From Epiperipatus broadwayi (taxonomy: Eukaryota; Onychophora; Udeonychophora; Euonychophora; Peripatidae), in the NCBI GenBank assembly GCA_028023455.1, contig JAQFVV010006294.1, forward strand, positions 1,240,001 to 1,304,000: a DNA stretch of 64,000 nt, written 5' to 3'. Position 1 is the first letter of the stretch. Every line of letters starts with the position of its first letter. A model generated the notes under the pieces. That model made no database searches. It was not told the origin of the DNA and worked only from the letters and a program-made list of their open reading frames with translations. This document shows positions 1 to 11,753 of the stretch, one piece after another. Both the position numbers and the translations under genes were made by a program.

Positions 1-996
1 TGACAAAATTTTCAAAATTTGTACACTTGTTTAACACCTTCCTTTATTGTAATTTTCTCCAACTTTATTTTTTTAACCTTTTTCAAATTCAAATTATTAA
101 TAGTAATTGCTTATAAAATTATTGTCTTTATCCCAAAATCCCTATTAGGATTTGCTTTTATATTTTTAATCAATATAGCCTCTTTAATCTTCCTATCCCT
201 TCTATTATTTGTATAATTAATCATTTTATACTATCTTTCTCAAACCTATAACCGGTTTCTAATGAATGCAAATAAATAGGTGATCTCTTATCATATTTAT
301 GTTGAATTAATCTTGTATAAATTGAATTCTTTGTTTCTCCTATGTAATTAGTTTTTATATTTTTACTTTTACATGATTTGCATTCAATTTTATACACTCC
401 ATTTATGGATTTTTCTACTTTTCTCACATATGTATTATCTAATATATTAAGTATATTCTTCCTTCATTTATTTACTATCTTAAATTTTATTACATTATTA
501 AACTTTTTCTTAATTCTAATAATTAATTTATTTATACTTTTTACTATACTATTATTTGTAAACTCTAACACATAGTTGAACGTTTAAATAAATACTATTA
601 TTATAAGTTTTAATACCTATATACTTATTCTTATCTATTTTACTTATCCTACATATTATCCCATTATTTTTTATTAAATTTGTTTTCCGATTTTCTTATA
701 CTTCTATAACTTTTTCTGGATATTCATTATTTCTAAACTTTTTAATTATCAATTCTATCTGCTTTGTATAATCTTCCTCATTTGAGCAATAATTCCAAAC
801 TCTATATATTCTTGAATTTATACTACTTATTTTATATTTAACACCTATATTTGAATTCCAATTACTTATATTGCTATCTACATTAGTTTTTTATATATAG
901 ATGTGTCTATCCTGCATTCACCATTTTTATATGATTTCTTTAACAAAATATCTAAATATAATAACTTATTATCATTTTCTTTTTCAAATGTAAATA
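1..996 (-). mobile_element. Penelope-like element, inverted 3' arm of a foldback copy
   Basis: Read on the - strand, this block is a diverged copy of the + strand sequence 1437-2521. Matching landmarks include the end of the RT region (near 900-990, matching 1437-1510), the GIY-YIG nuclease (221-427, matching 2100-2310) and the terminal stretch (1-30, matching 2490-2521). The arm meets the + strand copy at about 990-997, so the two form a large inverted repeat with the RT motif A of the + copy at the junction. The outer end lies at or beyond the window edge. Head-to-head and partial copies are a known habit of Penelope elements; that this one arose by retrotransposition rather than later rearrangement is inference. 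Confidence 0.75.
111..427 (-). pseudogene. GIY-YIG endonuclease domain of a Penelope-like element (broken)
   Basis: The protein starts MRKVEKSINGVYKIECKSC and continues into NYIGETKNSIYTRLIQHK. The GVYKI and YIGET pair is the GIY-YIG signature, the arginine of YTRL is in the place of the catalytic Arg, and the CKSC pair between the two halves is typical of PLE nucleases, which nick target DNA to prime reverse transcription. The open frame ends at 221 shortly after EKDSIK, where the sister copy reads on for about 36 more codons. A one-base frameshift near 219-222 explains this, and the shifted frame would run to a stop at 111-113. It is the 3' part of an RT-nuclease ORF, not an independent gene. 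Confidence 0.75.
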
Positions 997-1720
997 GATA
1001 TTGTGTCAGTGTACACGAATATAAATGTGGAAGAAGCAATAGAGTTAACAATAAAAAGATATAGAGTTGATGAATATAAAGTAATTAAAATACCAATAGA
1101 GAAACATAAGAGAAATAATGAGAATTAGTTGTAAGGAAATTACATTTAAGTTTAATTGAGAATATTATAAACAAAAGAAGGGATTACTAATAGGAGGGGT
1201 GTTAAGTAAGGTACTTAGTAATATATATATATATGATAAAACAAATTTCGTAATTTGCTCATATATATATATGGAAAATATGGAAGATTTAATGATTAAT
1301 GATAATAGTGGTCCAATTTTTATGAAACGATATGTTGATAATTATTTATTGATTTTTAACAAGAGCCAAAGGCAAATAGATATGTATCTTGAAGAGTTTA
1401 ATAGGTTAGATAAAAATATAAAATTTATAATAGAAAAAGAAAATGATAATAAGTTATCGTATTTAGATATTTTGTTAAAGAAATATAAAAATGGTGAATG
1501 CAGGATAGAGAAATCTTATAAAAAATTACTGTAGATAGCAATATAAGTAATTGGAATTCAAATATAGATGTTAAATATAAAATAAGTAGTATAAATTCAA
1601 AAATATATAGTGCGTGGAATTATTGCTCAAATGAGGAAGATTATAGAAAACAATTGATAACTAAAGAGTTTTATAGAGGAAAGTATAAGAAAATCGGAAG
1701 AGAAATTTAATAAAAATAAT
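997..1720 (+). pseudogene. Reverse transcriptase of Penelope-like element (5'-truncated, broken)
   Basis: The frame opens with DIVSVYTNINVEEAIELTIK, matching PLE motif A (DI-SLYTNI with the first catalytic Asp), and passes through KIPIEKHK. After a break it resumes at about 1180 with GLLIGGVLSKVLSNIY, the fingers/palm motif B region, and reaches RYVDNYLLIFN, where the catalytic YVDD reads YVDN. The longest uninterrupted piece is 1199-1534, ending shortly after KLSYLDILLKK, the conserved FLD segment. Loss of one catalytic aspartate and in-frame stops make it non-functional. PLE RTs are the sister group of telomerase RTs; nothing here suggests a telomeric role. Confidence 0.75.
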
Positions 1721-1909
1721 GGGATAATATGCAGGAAAAATAAAATAGATACGAATAAGTATATAGATATTAAAACTCATAATAATAGTATTATAAAAAG
1801 TATGAATAAAATAATTATTAGAATTAACAAAAAGTTTAATAATGTAATAAAATTTAAGATAGTAAATAAAAGAAGGAAGAATATACTTAATATATTAGAT
1901 AATAAGTAT

Positions 1910-2088
1910 TAAATAGGCAAGCTCTCCATACAGTAGTGCTAACCAGAGTAATCAATGGATGCCAGAAGACTTGTGCATAAAATCCCCATCTAGTGCATCC
2001 ATCTGGTCGGCACCCTCGCTACTGTAAGGAGTTTTGCTTGTTTAATAACACGTGCTAGCATAAGAGATGGTGATCATGTGATGTTTAT
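1910..2088 (+). mobile_element. Nested Penelope pseudo-LTR fragment with 11-bp target duplication
   Basis: This 179-bp block is absent from the sister arm (1-996) at the same point and is flanked by ataataagtat at 1899-1909 and again at 2089-2099. Its first half (ggatgccagaagacttgtgc, then aaaatccccatctag) matches the sequence after the second PLE ORF at 43086-43130. Its second half (gttttgcttgttt through ggtgatcatgtgatgttta) matches the inverted pseudo-LTR copies at 43560-43625 and 43985-44035. It is therefore a miniature head-to-head pLTR of the 42.6-44.0 kb PLE family inserted into a different PLE family. The hammerhead core is not present in this copy. Confidence 0.7.
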
Positions 2089-2099
2089 ATAATAAGTAT

Positions 2100-2417
2100 G
2101 TGAGAAAAGTACAAAAATGCATAAATTGAGTATATAAAATTGAATGCAAATCATGTAAAAGTAAAAATATAAAAACTAATTATGTAGGAGAAACAAAGAA
2201 TTCAATTTATACAATATTAATTCAACATAAATATGATATGAGATTACCAATTTATTTGTATTCATTAGAAACAGGTCATAGGCTTGAGAAAGATAGTATA
2301 AAAATGATTAGTTATACAAATAATAGAAGGGATAGGAAAATTAAACAAGTAATACTGATTAAGAATATAAAACAAAATCCTAATAGAGATTTTGGGGTAA
2401 AGACAATAATTTTATAA
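2100..2417 (+). pseudogene. GIY-YIG endonuclease and C-terminus of Penelope-like element
   Basis: The translation parallels the - strand copy: VRKVQKCIN, stop, VYKIECKSC, NYVGETKNSIYTILIQHK, then LEKDSIKMISYTNNRRDRK and FGVKTIIL before a TAA at 2415-2417. Relative to the sister copy the Gly of GVYKI is replaced by a TGA stop and the catalytic-position Arg (YTRL) is Ile, so the nuclease is dead. The C-terminal RRDRKIKQVILIKN segment resembles the RKIKEA block that ends many PLE proteins. Confidence 0.7.
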
Positions 2418-2521
2418 GCAATTATTATTAATAATAGTTTGAATTTGAAAATGGTTAAAAGAATAAAGTTGAAGAAAGTGACAATAGAGAGAGGTGTTAT
2501 ACAAGTGTACAAATTTTGTCA

Positions 2522-3145
2522 ATTGGGTTTTTAGAAATAGGATTGTAAAGAGATAGGTAATTTTTGTAATGTAAAAAAGTAATTGGTAATGTGAGAAAAG
2601 TTAATTGATAATTATAAAATATTTAATAAAAATAAGAAAAGATTAGAAACTGATTTATAATATAAGTAAAATGACAATAATATTTATTAAATAGTAGAAT
2701 AAATGTTAAAGTTTTTTAAAATTAAAATTATAGTAAATAATAATTTTAAAAATAAAATAAAATAAAGTGATATAAAATAAATATTGATAGAATTATTTAA
2801 GAGTAAAGTAATAAAATGGGAAGTGATTATTTATAATGGCCCGGTTAAAATGTATATTTTATTTTTGTTTATTTTGTGTATTTAATTATATATTCGAATA
2901 TTGTAGCTCTGATGATGACTGCAGGACAGTCGAAATTGTTAATGTTGATATAAATAAAGAGTTGATAAAGTGTTTTAAAAAGTTGTAAATGGTGTGATAC
3001 GTTAAAGTTGAAACGGGCACATACACCGTTACATTATTTTTTCTAAAAATTAGACATGAAAAATAAAAGTTCGCAAATAAAAACTTCCTTTTTTTAAGAA
3101 TTAAAAATTGAAAGTTAAAAGTCATTTAAACTTTATATATATAAA
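2522..3145. other. AT-rich spacer, no feature recognised
   Basis: Very AT-rich with short poly-A and poly-T runs. The 79-codon frame on the - strand at 2886-3125 has no recognisable motif and I do not call it a gene. Confidence 0.5.
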
Positions 3146-4550
3146 ATCGCACAGATGAAAAATTATTGGAAGAAAACTATTAAAAAAAAAAAGTTTTAAA
3201 ACTAAATATTAAGAAAAAGACGTGAAAGATTTAAAGATAAAAAGAATGTACAATAAATTAATTAATGCTATTGTAAATTAATGCTATTGTAAAATGGAAA
3301 TGATTATTTTAATTAGTTAAAAGTAAGCTAGCCCTTGGGTATTTCAAATTGTATAAGTAACGGTCAGATAGGAGGGAAAAAAACAAATGAAACTAATAGA
3401 CAATAAAAGAAATCCCTCAGGAAACGGACCTCAACGAAAAGATCATCATCGTCATGATGTAATGTCCACTGGATCCAAAAGTTTACAATAAAAGGAAAAG
3501 TTTGGAAATAAAAAAATTAATTAAAAAAGATAGAGATGTGAAAACAGAGGTGATATGTGTTAAGTCGGAGAGAGTTGGAGAAGGCATTGAAAGACGCACT
3601 TTCAATTCCTTCAGTTGTTCTAAAAAATGAAACATCATTTTCCCATATTGCGGACTATAGGACATCTGGGCCTGGCAATAAAATACCAGCTACAATAAAG
3701 GACCAACGGCTAACTGCACACCGATCTCCTCATGACTTCATGGGAATTAACGCCTTCCAAATTACAAGCAATTAGAAACTACTGACTTTTTTTAAAAAAA
3801 ACATTTTCAAAACAGTAAGAACTTTAATTCCAAAAACTTCTCAATATTTAAATAGAAGTAGATTTTCCTATCTGACTAAATTATTTATTAATTATTTTAT
3901 TGAATGTATTTTTTTCTTTAAATCCATTTCCATTAATTTATTTTATCGTTCTTTTAAGTTTTTATTATGACTTTTTTTTTTGTTAAACAACTTTTAATAA
4001 ATGTTAAATTTAAATAAGGGAGGGTAAATCTTAGGTTATTTGTTTCGTAGCTAAATTGGGTTAATCGGTTGGATATATTGATGTAATTAGTAAATGTAGT
4101 ATGAGGTCCGCTACATGCAGGATCACATGATATGCCGCACTTGGGCAAAATGAGTCTATTTCTTATTGACCATCGGAGACAGACAGTAGTTCCTGCTTCG
4201 TGGATCACCCCTTTGCCTATGGAATGGGATAGTAAGATGGTAAAAAGGACGGCAATCCCTTCCTATGGAGATTTTTTTATTCTTCTCACCAGACAGATGT
4301 AACATTCCTGTACTGGAGGAGAGACAATGTCTTCCCTTAACCATGCTGTTCAGATGTGCATTCCTGACAGTATGGTGTTCTGCTATTGTATTCATGCTGC
4401 ATTGAATACATCGATATATCAGATGGATTGGCGTTGGTTTGACTGCGAATTTTTGGCCTAAGATCAGGGATAGAATATTTTCTTTTCAAATGCAATCTAT
4501 GTAGTCTATTCATACTCGACACTACTAAATATTAAATTCATCTGTGCGAT
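3146..4550. mobile_element. 1.4-kb non-autonomous element with 14-bp terminal inverted repeats
   Basis: The left end reads ATCGCACAGATGAA at 3146-3159 and the right end is its exact reverse complement at 4537-4550. Outside the TIRs I see no convincing target duplication, so the superfamily is unassigned. The interior is less AT-rich than its surroundings and has no coding capacity I recognise. A diverged relative lies at 23020-24560, sharing its 5' terminus (atcgcacag), a cccttggg box, a gatagtaagatgg box and the gatgtgcattcctg box near the 3' end. Confidence 0.65.
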
Positions 4551-7500
4551 CTTTTAAAATAAAATAAAAACAATTAAATTGTAAATTAAAATCTAAAGTA
4601 AAATAAGTTATAATGTTTTGTAAAAAAAATATTAAAGTTATACTAAAATAATAATTCTAAATTTTATATATGTGCGTTTAATAAATGTTTGTGTGTGTTA
4701 TTACTGGCAGTGGCTTCTTTTATTTTTTTAATGTTGAAAATATTTTTAGATAAGAATTCATATTTTATAAATCTCTGCGTCTCTCTCAGCTTGTGGCATG
4801 GGCTGACGGTCGGAATAAAACGTGTAAAATGTGAATCTTTAACTTACGTATCTGCCTACTATATAAATTTTCTAGGTTCAAGTGGCCTAGTGGCGCCCTG
4901 TAGTGTAGATATGGTAAGACTGCAACTTCCTGTTCTTCACCGACTGTTATAAAGTAGAAATCAATACATAGGAAAAAGAAGAAAATTATATGATAGTGAT
5001 TATAGATTTTTGAATAATTTTGGTCATAAATTAATAAAATCTACGCAGTTCACTATTTTTTCATATTTATTTTTCTTATTGGTATTCTTTTGATTGTTTT
5101 TTTCACAAAACCAACGCCATCAAGCAGCTGTGCCTGGCTATCAAATAACTACCTTATTTTTTTCTATTACTTATCATTTTGCTGAAATAGTAGCATTTTT
5201 ATAGACAGATAGAAATGAAATTTACTTATTTTGCTCAAATATAATTGCTTTCATATGCAGACAAGAAATCATTTTTATGATGTCTGATTGCTTGCAGACC
5301 TTTTACTTCATTAAAATAATAAGTAAAATCATTTTTAACTGGCTTAAATGAATGCTGTAGTTTTGAAATTCTTACAGTGATCATTTCTGGTGAAATAAAT
5401 ATTATTTTATTATAAATAACTTGGTTTTTAATTTATTAAATAATATTAGTTTTTATTTTTCACATTTAGTTGACTGTTCTAAATTAAATGTGTAATATGA
5501 TATGTAATTTCTAAGGTTCTCAAGTAACCATATGTGAAAATCAATCAATTTTAGAAGTTATGCACACTCGGAACTAGAAATTATTTCATTTTTGTATAAA
5601 AGTTTTCCAGCATGATTGATTGCTAATCTATTTTCTCTTATTAATTAATAAAAATTTAATAATTTTCAAAAGAAAACAAAAATTATTTTGAACTCAAACA
5701 GGGAAAGATCCTTGTTATTTCTCTAATTACTTTACCTTATGGCTTTAAATTTTTTGCTCTTATTGAGAATTTTGTTTCAATAATTTTTCATAATTACTTT
5801 GACCTTGATATAAATTCTATACCTGTAACAAAGTTTGGCATATTATTAAACCATTACCAAATAAAAACATTTCTAGTCAGAAGGGAAAGTGATAATCAAG
5901 CAACAAATTAAACATGAACATTTATTTAATCATAATTTCCAGTTTCATTGTTGTTACCACTCTTTGACCATCCATATTTATTCATTCACTGCTCTGGCCA
6001 GGTGATGAAGATGAAAAGGAGCTATTATATTCTTTACTACTAACATTTTTTTTTTAATAATTTATATGTAAAAGTTTATTTCTATGTAAACTTAAATTTA
6101 AATTATAGAACTTCAGAAGTTTTTTTCAACTTTTTAATAATATAACAAAATAATTTCTTTCTTTCCATATTTATATAAAACTGAATACTCAAACCATACA
6201 TAAAGTCATTGATTTGTCCAGTGCAGTACTGACTAGACTATGAGTGACAAAGTATCATAATAATGGTACACCTTACATAAAATGCAAGCTGGTAAGTACT
6301 TCGATGGGGATATTCATATATTTTAAAATATTGATACACTGTTAATTGATAGTTTACTGTAATTTCATCTTTTGTGTGAATATATTTTCAGTTTTCTATT
6401 TCAAATTTGTTTCAAATAAAAGCATGAAAAGAAATTAAATTAATCAGCTTTGTATGATTCTTCAACAATAAGATTTTTAAAAACCTACCTCCAAAATTCA
6501 ACTTCAGGAAAGAGATTAAATGAGCTTCCCGTTATTTACATAAAGATGCATAAATATTAACTGAAGAAGGGTTAAGAAAAACTAAGTTATGATCTTTCAT
6601 TGATTAATATACAAGAATTATTTAATTTAATTATTGAATTTGCACTGTGATTTCAGGTGATTATGATTTAATTAGTTACACCAGGATGGAGGAAAAAAAG
6701 TAATTATTTTGGTTTAAACTTTTTTTTTTTTTTTTAAGACTTTCGTCAGCTTTTTTTTTTTCATTTATGTTTTAGTGATAAAAATTGAATTCTATGAAAC
6801 ATTTTATATATTACAAAATTATATTAATCATGTTTTTTAGCATTAACAATCCAAAGTTATTAGGTTTTGGTATGACTATATCTTTCAATAAAGCACCAGT
6901 TTTTTTATAGTTTATTATCTCTCTTAAATCCGAATATATGCGTAGTGTATATAATTTTACATACAAAGTATACTCTGGAATAAACAAAATTGAAAATAAA
7001 TTAATGCTAAATATTGGTCTTGTATATAATTAAGTCTGGATAAATTATAATGCGAAAGCAATATATTTGAGAACAATACCTACACAAAAATTTAGCATAA
7101 GCACTTGGACTAAATACTTTGAATAAAAAATATGAGTTGAAAAACCTTTTCAAATTCCAGTTTGTTGTCAAGTTTCAAATGAATTAAATCAAAAGAAGAA
7201 AAAAGTTATGCATACTAAGTGAAGGTACTTGATCAGTCAAAAAATGTTTAATACGAGAGAATTAGAATTCTTTTTTTTTTTCAATTTTTTTTATTCTTCT
7301 ACTATTTATAAATTGGCTCTTGCAACACTATAAATTCATTGAAAAATAAAATGGTGGAGTTTATGCCTGGAATTTGATTATTAATGACAATAGAAAATTT
7401 CATTGTTATTGATTTGTTTTAGATCAAGCATGTGAATAAGAAAATGACCATGTAAATAAAGCTATATTCTGTCTGTTTGCAAATTTCTACACAATATTTT

Positions 7501-9975
7501 TAACATGCATAACATTGCGTGTATGTTTTTTAAATTCTTTTCATAAATACAAAACACAAATAATGGAATAGTTTTTGCACTTTATCAAATATTCTCAGTC
7601 ATGGGAATAAAATCTTGAACATTCCTTTGCAGTATAATATTGATAATTTTTGCTTGTGAATTGCTATCACTTTTATTACGATATGTCGGCACAGATTTTT
7701 TGAAGTATAGATAAGTCTTTAATGTAAGCATTCAGATAATTCATTAAATTATTCTAACTGGTTTTTGCTCTCATGATAAGTTTTAGAATCACTGATTGAT
7801 TTAAGAGAGCCTTTGCATAGTGATTACTTCAAAAATATTTAAGAAAATTTGACAACTTATTTTTTCAGATTTGGAAACTGACAGTTATAAGCTAAAACAT
7901 TCAAAAGATGTGCCACACATCTGTTAAATATTAGTTATATTTCATGAAACATTAAATGCTTTATTTGTCTCAACTCTTCAAATTTCCTGTGCAGTTAAGT
8001 GTTTTTGCCAGAAAGTATTCTGATATATGTGGATTTCTATAATATTCACCAAATACCTATCCCTTGCTACAGTTATTGTTATGCATATTATTGGTTCATT
8101 ATAGACATTTAACCACATTTTGGTCCCTACAAAAGCAATTTTAATTTTTAATACTGAAGATAATTTATCATATTTTTTTTTTTGTAATTAGTGTTCAGCA
8201 AAGACCTGTCATTTTTTTTTCTGTTTGGAGAGTTATAATTGGTATGCAATTGATGTATTAGTTGGACAATTTATGGGTATTCACATTGCAAAACGTAGTA
8301 TTGGTAGCAGACACAAATTGAGCTACTTGTAGATTCTAATGATTTTTTCTGTATATATAGTGTTCATTAAAGCAAATACCATTGAAGAAGAAATCATTTT
8401 TTTTGTGATTGAAGAGTGCTCTGATAATATTGTAGAGTTTGTTGACTTATTGCATTAAGTGAGACAATATTTGGGAAAAATAAATATTTGTAGAATAGTC
8501 TTGTATCTCTTACAGTAATATTTTAAAAGACACTAATTAAACATGCTCTTGAATTTCTTTTGTTAAAAAATGTATTGACTTGTGTAAAGGGTAAAATTAT
8601 TTTGGATTTGAGTAACATATTGAAATATTTTAAGTAGAACATAATGCAATTCTATCAAAACAATTAAATTTTACAAATTGTCATAATTGGTTAAAGAAAA
8701 ATTATTTACTTATGAAATACATTATTTAAATTTTTTTTTATTTATTCCATATATTATTTAAAAAAAATAGTATTAGGAATTTTATTCAATGTATCAAATT
8801 TCTTCATACACAAAATTATAAAACAACATTGACTTCTTATTTCAAAATTATAAATTTGTATACTGATTGTTCTGTTTATATCAAAAGCAAAATCAGTATA
8901 AAAAAAGATTACATGTGTATTGAAAAATGCAAATTAGTAATGAAATTTTCATATATTGTAAAATCACACCCAACTATTCAAGTGATTGCAAATAAATGTA
9001 ACTGTGAGAAAGGAGAATGAAATACAGGAGATAATTGAAAACCTATATAAATAAGAGATACAGTTAGTATTGTAAATGCTATGAATTCCACACAAAATAT
9101 ATTAAGATTACTGCAAATTTTGTATGTGTTGGTAAACCTCTTAGGGAAATCATGAACAAACAAAAATAGTCATGAAAAGATTAATATTTACAAATATATA
9201 TATATATTGGCTTAATCATACACAGATATCAACAAATATTTAGAAGAAAATAATGGTTCATCCTTTTTTCTAAACATTTGATGATGTTTGAGCACAGTTA
9301 TTCTTAGTTGGAGGTTGTCTGCTTCTGCTTAATTTACATATATATATACTTTAGACTAAGTGTGTCTAGTATTTAATATATTGGCTTATATATTTTATTA
9401 TCTTTTTGAATTAAGTTGTTTTCAATGATAAAAGTAAATTTAACAGATAAATGATCCACTTTCAGAAATTAAGAGATTATATAGATCTTTTTTTTTTTTT
9501 GTAAATTTTAGTTTAGAGAGTCTTTCTGGATTTGCATCTATGATCGACTCCTTTTCTCAATATCCTAAGTACAATAATGCTCTTGTAGCTGTATTTATCA
9601 TAAAGAAATTAATAAAAAAAAAAAAAAACTTGTTTAGAGCTTATTAGCATGCTCTTAATATATATATATTAGTGTGGATTTCATAGCATTTGTATAAACA
9701 ACTTTTTTAATATTATTTTCATTTGTATTAAGTTTTCAAATCTTTAACTCACACTCTTTTTTTTACAATTAAATTTACCTGTAATCCCTTGAATTGATAT
9801 GATTTTTTTTTGCAATGAGTTGCCTTGGTGTGAAAATTTCACTAGTAAATTGTATTTTTCAACAGACAATTTTTTTTGCATCAATTTTAATGTTGATATA
9901 TCAGAAAAATTACAGTTAAAGATAAGTTAGTATAGTATATGAGTACCTACATTTTATAGTTATTATTTAAAATAT
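4551..9975. other. Upstream intronic or intergenic DNA, no gene found
   Basis: About 5.4 kb of AT-rich sequence with many poly-T tracts. I looked for an upstream SMSr exon (for example the VPG segment expected before the TYGDLW exon) on the + strand and did not find one. The 87-codon frame at 4689-4952 is rich in hydrophobic residues but has no family motif. The terminal 12 bases (9964-9975) are the left copy of the target duplication of the hammerhead array. Confidence 0.5.
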
Positions 9976-10096
9976 AATAATTAATAAAGCAAGATTTAAC
10001 TGCTTCTTTTTGGCTTGTAATACAAAAAGCACAGGGGTCCAATAGCCAACAGCCAAAAACAAGGGGTTGAGAAATTTTAAACCTCCAGAACCCTTT

Positions 10097-10137
10097 CTCC
10101 AGACCTGGTTTCGGGCTGGCCCACGCAGTGGAGAGCA
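10097..10137 (-). ncRNA. Hammerhead ribozyme motif, monomer 1 (degenerate)
   Basis: On the - strand: stem I TCTCCA, then CTGCGT (one base short of CTGACG), stem II GGGC with GCCC collapsed together, GAAA, CCAG, GTC, and TGGAGA closing stem I. The conserved order of elements is intact, but core positions are deleted and the loop of stem II is lost. Probably inactive or affected by sequencing error. Confidence 0.55.
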
Positions 10138-10492
10138 GAATATTCGGACACTAGACCTAAAATATCAACTCAAAAAACAGCACTTTTTCAAACGTATATT
10201 TAAGAAGAAACTCTGAATTTTCGGACATGAAAATGTCTTTAAATCCAGCTATCTAACTTAAATAGCTATATGGGACTGAAGTATATTCAGATCTACCATA
10301 TTCTAATAGGCTCAGCATAGCCAAAGCCTTAAAGGAAAATTATAATAATTAATAAAGCAAGTCATATATAACATGACATTACTTTTATGAGCTTGTAATT
10401 ACAAAAATGCCATAGAGGCGACCAATACCTAACAAGTCAGAAATTAACAAGGCGTATGAGAAATATTTAAAATCTCTATCCAGAACACTCTT

Positions 10493-10537
10493 ATCTCCAG
10501 ACCATGGTTTCGGGCTTTGGCCCACGTCAGTGGAGAG
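10493..10537 (-). ncRNA. Hammerhead ribozyme motif, monomer 2
   Basis: On the - strand, 5' to 3': stem I strand TCTCCA, core CTGACG-T, stem II GGGC, loop CAAA, GCCC, core GAAA, a minimal stem III ACC-AT-GGT, cleavage-site C, then TGGAGA, which pairs six for six with the first strand. This is the type I layout with a very short stem III known from PLE and retrozyme hammerheads. Core position 9, normally A, is U. A short stem III often means self-cleavage works best in dimeric RNA, which suits a tandem array. Confidence 0.7.
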
Positions 10538-11212
10538 CAGAATTTCGGACACAGCCAAAATATCAACCAAAAACCAGCACTATTTCAAACATATTTAAGA
10601 AGAAACTCTGAATTTTCGGACATGAAAATGTCTTTAAATCCAGCTATCTAACTTAAATAGCTATATGGGACGAAGTATATTCAGATCTACCATATTCTAA
10701 TAGGCTCAGCATAGCCAAACCTAAAGGTAAAATTATAATAATTAATAAAGCAAGCATATATAACATGATTACTTTTATGAGCTTGTAATTAAAAATAATG
10801 AGGACAATAGCTCTAACAACTAAATTAAAAGTGGGTTATGAGAAATATTTAAAATCTCTATCCAGAACTTATCAGACATGGTTTCGGGTTTAGGCGAGGG
10901 AGGAGAATATTGAACTAATTCAACCAAAAACCTTATTTCAAACGTATATTTAAGAAGAAACTCTGAATTTTGAATAAAATGTCTAAATCCAGCTATCTAC
11001 TAAATAGTATATGGGACTGAAGTATATTCAGATCTACCAATTCTAATAGGCTCAGATAGAAAGCCTTAAAGGTAAAATTATAATAATTAATAAGCAAGTC
11101 ATATTAACTGACATTCTTTATGAGTTGTAATTAAAAATGACATAGAGAGTACAATATCTAACAAGCGTAATTAAAGGGTTATGAGAAATATTTAACTCTA
11201 TCCAGAACATCA

Positions 11213-11255
11213 TCTCCAGACCATGGTTTCGGGCTATGGCCCACGCAGTGGAGAG
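11213..11255 (-). ncRNA. Hammerhead ribozyme motif, monomer 4
   Basis: Same arrangement as monomer 2: stem I, CTGCGT (one base deleted from CTGACGT), stem II GGGC-CATA-GCCC, GAAACC-AT-GGTC, then stem I. Stems are preserved and only the CUGA core is damaged. Confidence 0.6.
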
Positions 11256-11301
11256 AATATTCGGACACTAGACCTAAAAATCTAGTGTCCGAATATTCTA
11301 G

Positions 11302-11337
11302 CTCTCCACTGACGAAAGCAAACCATGGTCTGGAGAT
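11302..11337 (+). ncRNA. Hammerhead remnant at the inversion, stem II deleted
   Basis: In the inverted part, the + strand reads CTCTCCA, CTGACG, then AAAGCAAACC, ATGGTC, TGGAGA. Stem I, the 5' core and stem III remain, but stem II and most of its loop are gone. A deletion of about 14 bases relative to the copy at 11708 explains it. Confidence 0.55.
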
Positions 11338-11707
11338 AAGAGTGTTCTGGATAGAGATTTTAAATATTTCTCATAACGCACTTGTTAATTTACGAGCTTG
11401 TTAGAGCTATTGGTACGCTCTCTATGTGCATTTTTGTAATTACAAGCTCATAAAAGTAATGTCATGTTATATATGACTTGCTTTATTAATTATTATAATT
11501 TTACCTTTAAGGCTTTGGCTATGCTGAGCCTATTAGAATATGGTAGATCTGAATATACTTCAGTCCCATATAGCTATTTAAGTTAGATAGCTGGATTTAA
11601 AGACATTTTCATGTCCGAAAAATTCAGAGTTTCTTCTTAAATATACGTTTGAAATAAGTGCTGGTTTTTTGAGTTGATATTTTAGGTCTAGTGTCCGAAT
11701 ATTCTAG

Positions 11708-11753
11708 CTCTCCACTGACGTGGGCCATAAGCCCGAAACCATGGTCTGGAGAT
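11708..11753 (+). ncRNA. Hammerhead ribozyme motif, inverted copy (best of the array)
   Basis: Stem I TCTCCA (11709-11714) pairs with TGGAGA (11747-11752). CTGACG is at 11715-11720, followed by U in place of A9 (11721). Stem II is GGGC (11722-11725), loop CATAA, GCCC (11731-11734). GAAA is at 11735-11738, stem III A-CC-AT-GG-T, and the predicted cleavage site follows C at 11746. All three stems are fully paired. The A9 to U change is the one departure from the consensus core and could reduce activity. Confidence 0.75.

Larger units (their letters stand above)
997..2521 (+). mobile_element. Penelope-like retroelement, RT plus GIY-YIG, degenerate
   Basis: The + strand carries, in the PLE order, RT motif A (997-1060, DIVSVYTNINVEEAIELT), RT motifs around GLLIGGVLSKVLSNIY (near 1180-1230), the active-site box RYVDNYLLIFN (near 1330-1360, second Asp of YVDD changed to Asn), and a GIY-YIG nuclease (2100-2417). 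The N-terminal RT part is missing. Several stops and frameshifts break the ORF, and a 179-bp foreign insertion interrupts it at 1910-2088. The right end, near 2521, reads acaagtgtac then aaattttgtca, the reverse complement of the window's first bases. Clade within Penelope is unresolved. Confidence 0.8.

Noticed and set aside
4689-4952. 87-codon hydrophobic frame
   Set aside because: No family motif, no splice or start context, and composition typical of T-rich DNA.
10385-10570. 61-codon open frame on the - strand inside the hammerhead array
   Set aside because: It runs straight through the ribozyme stems and is destroyed in every other monomer, so it is a chance frame.
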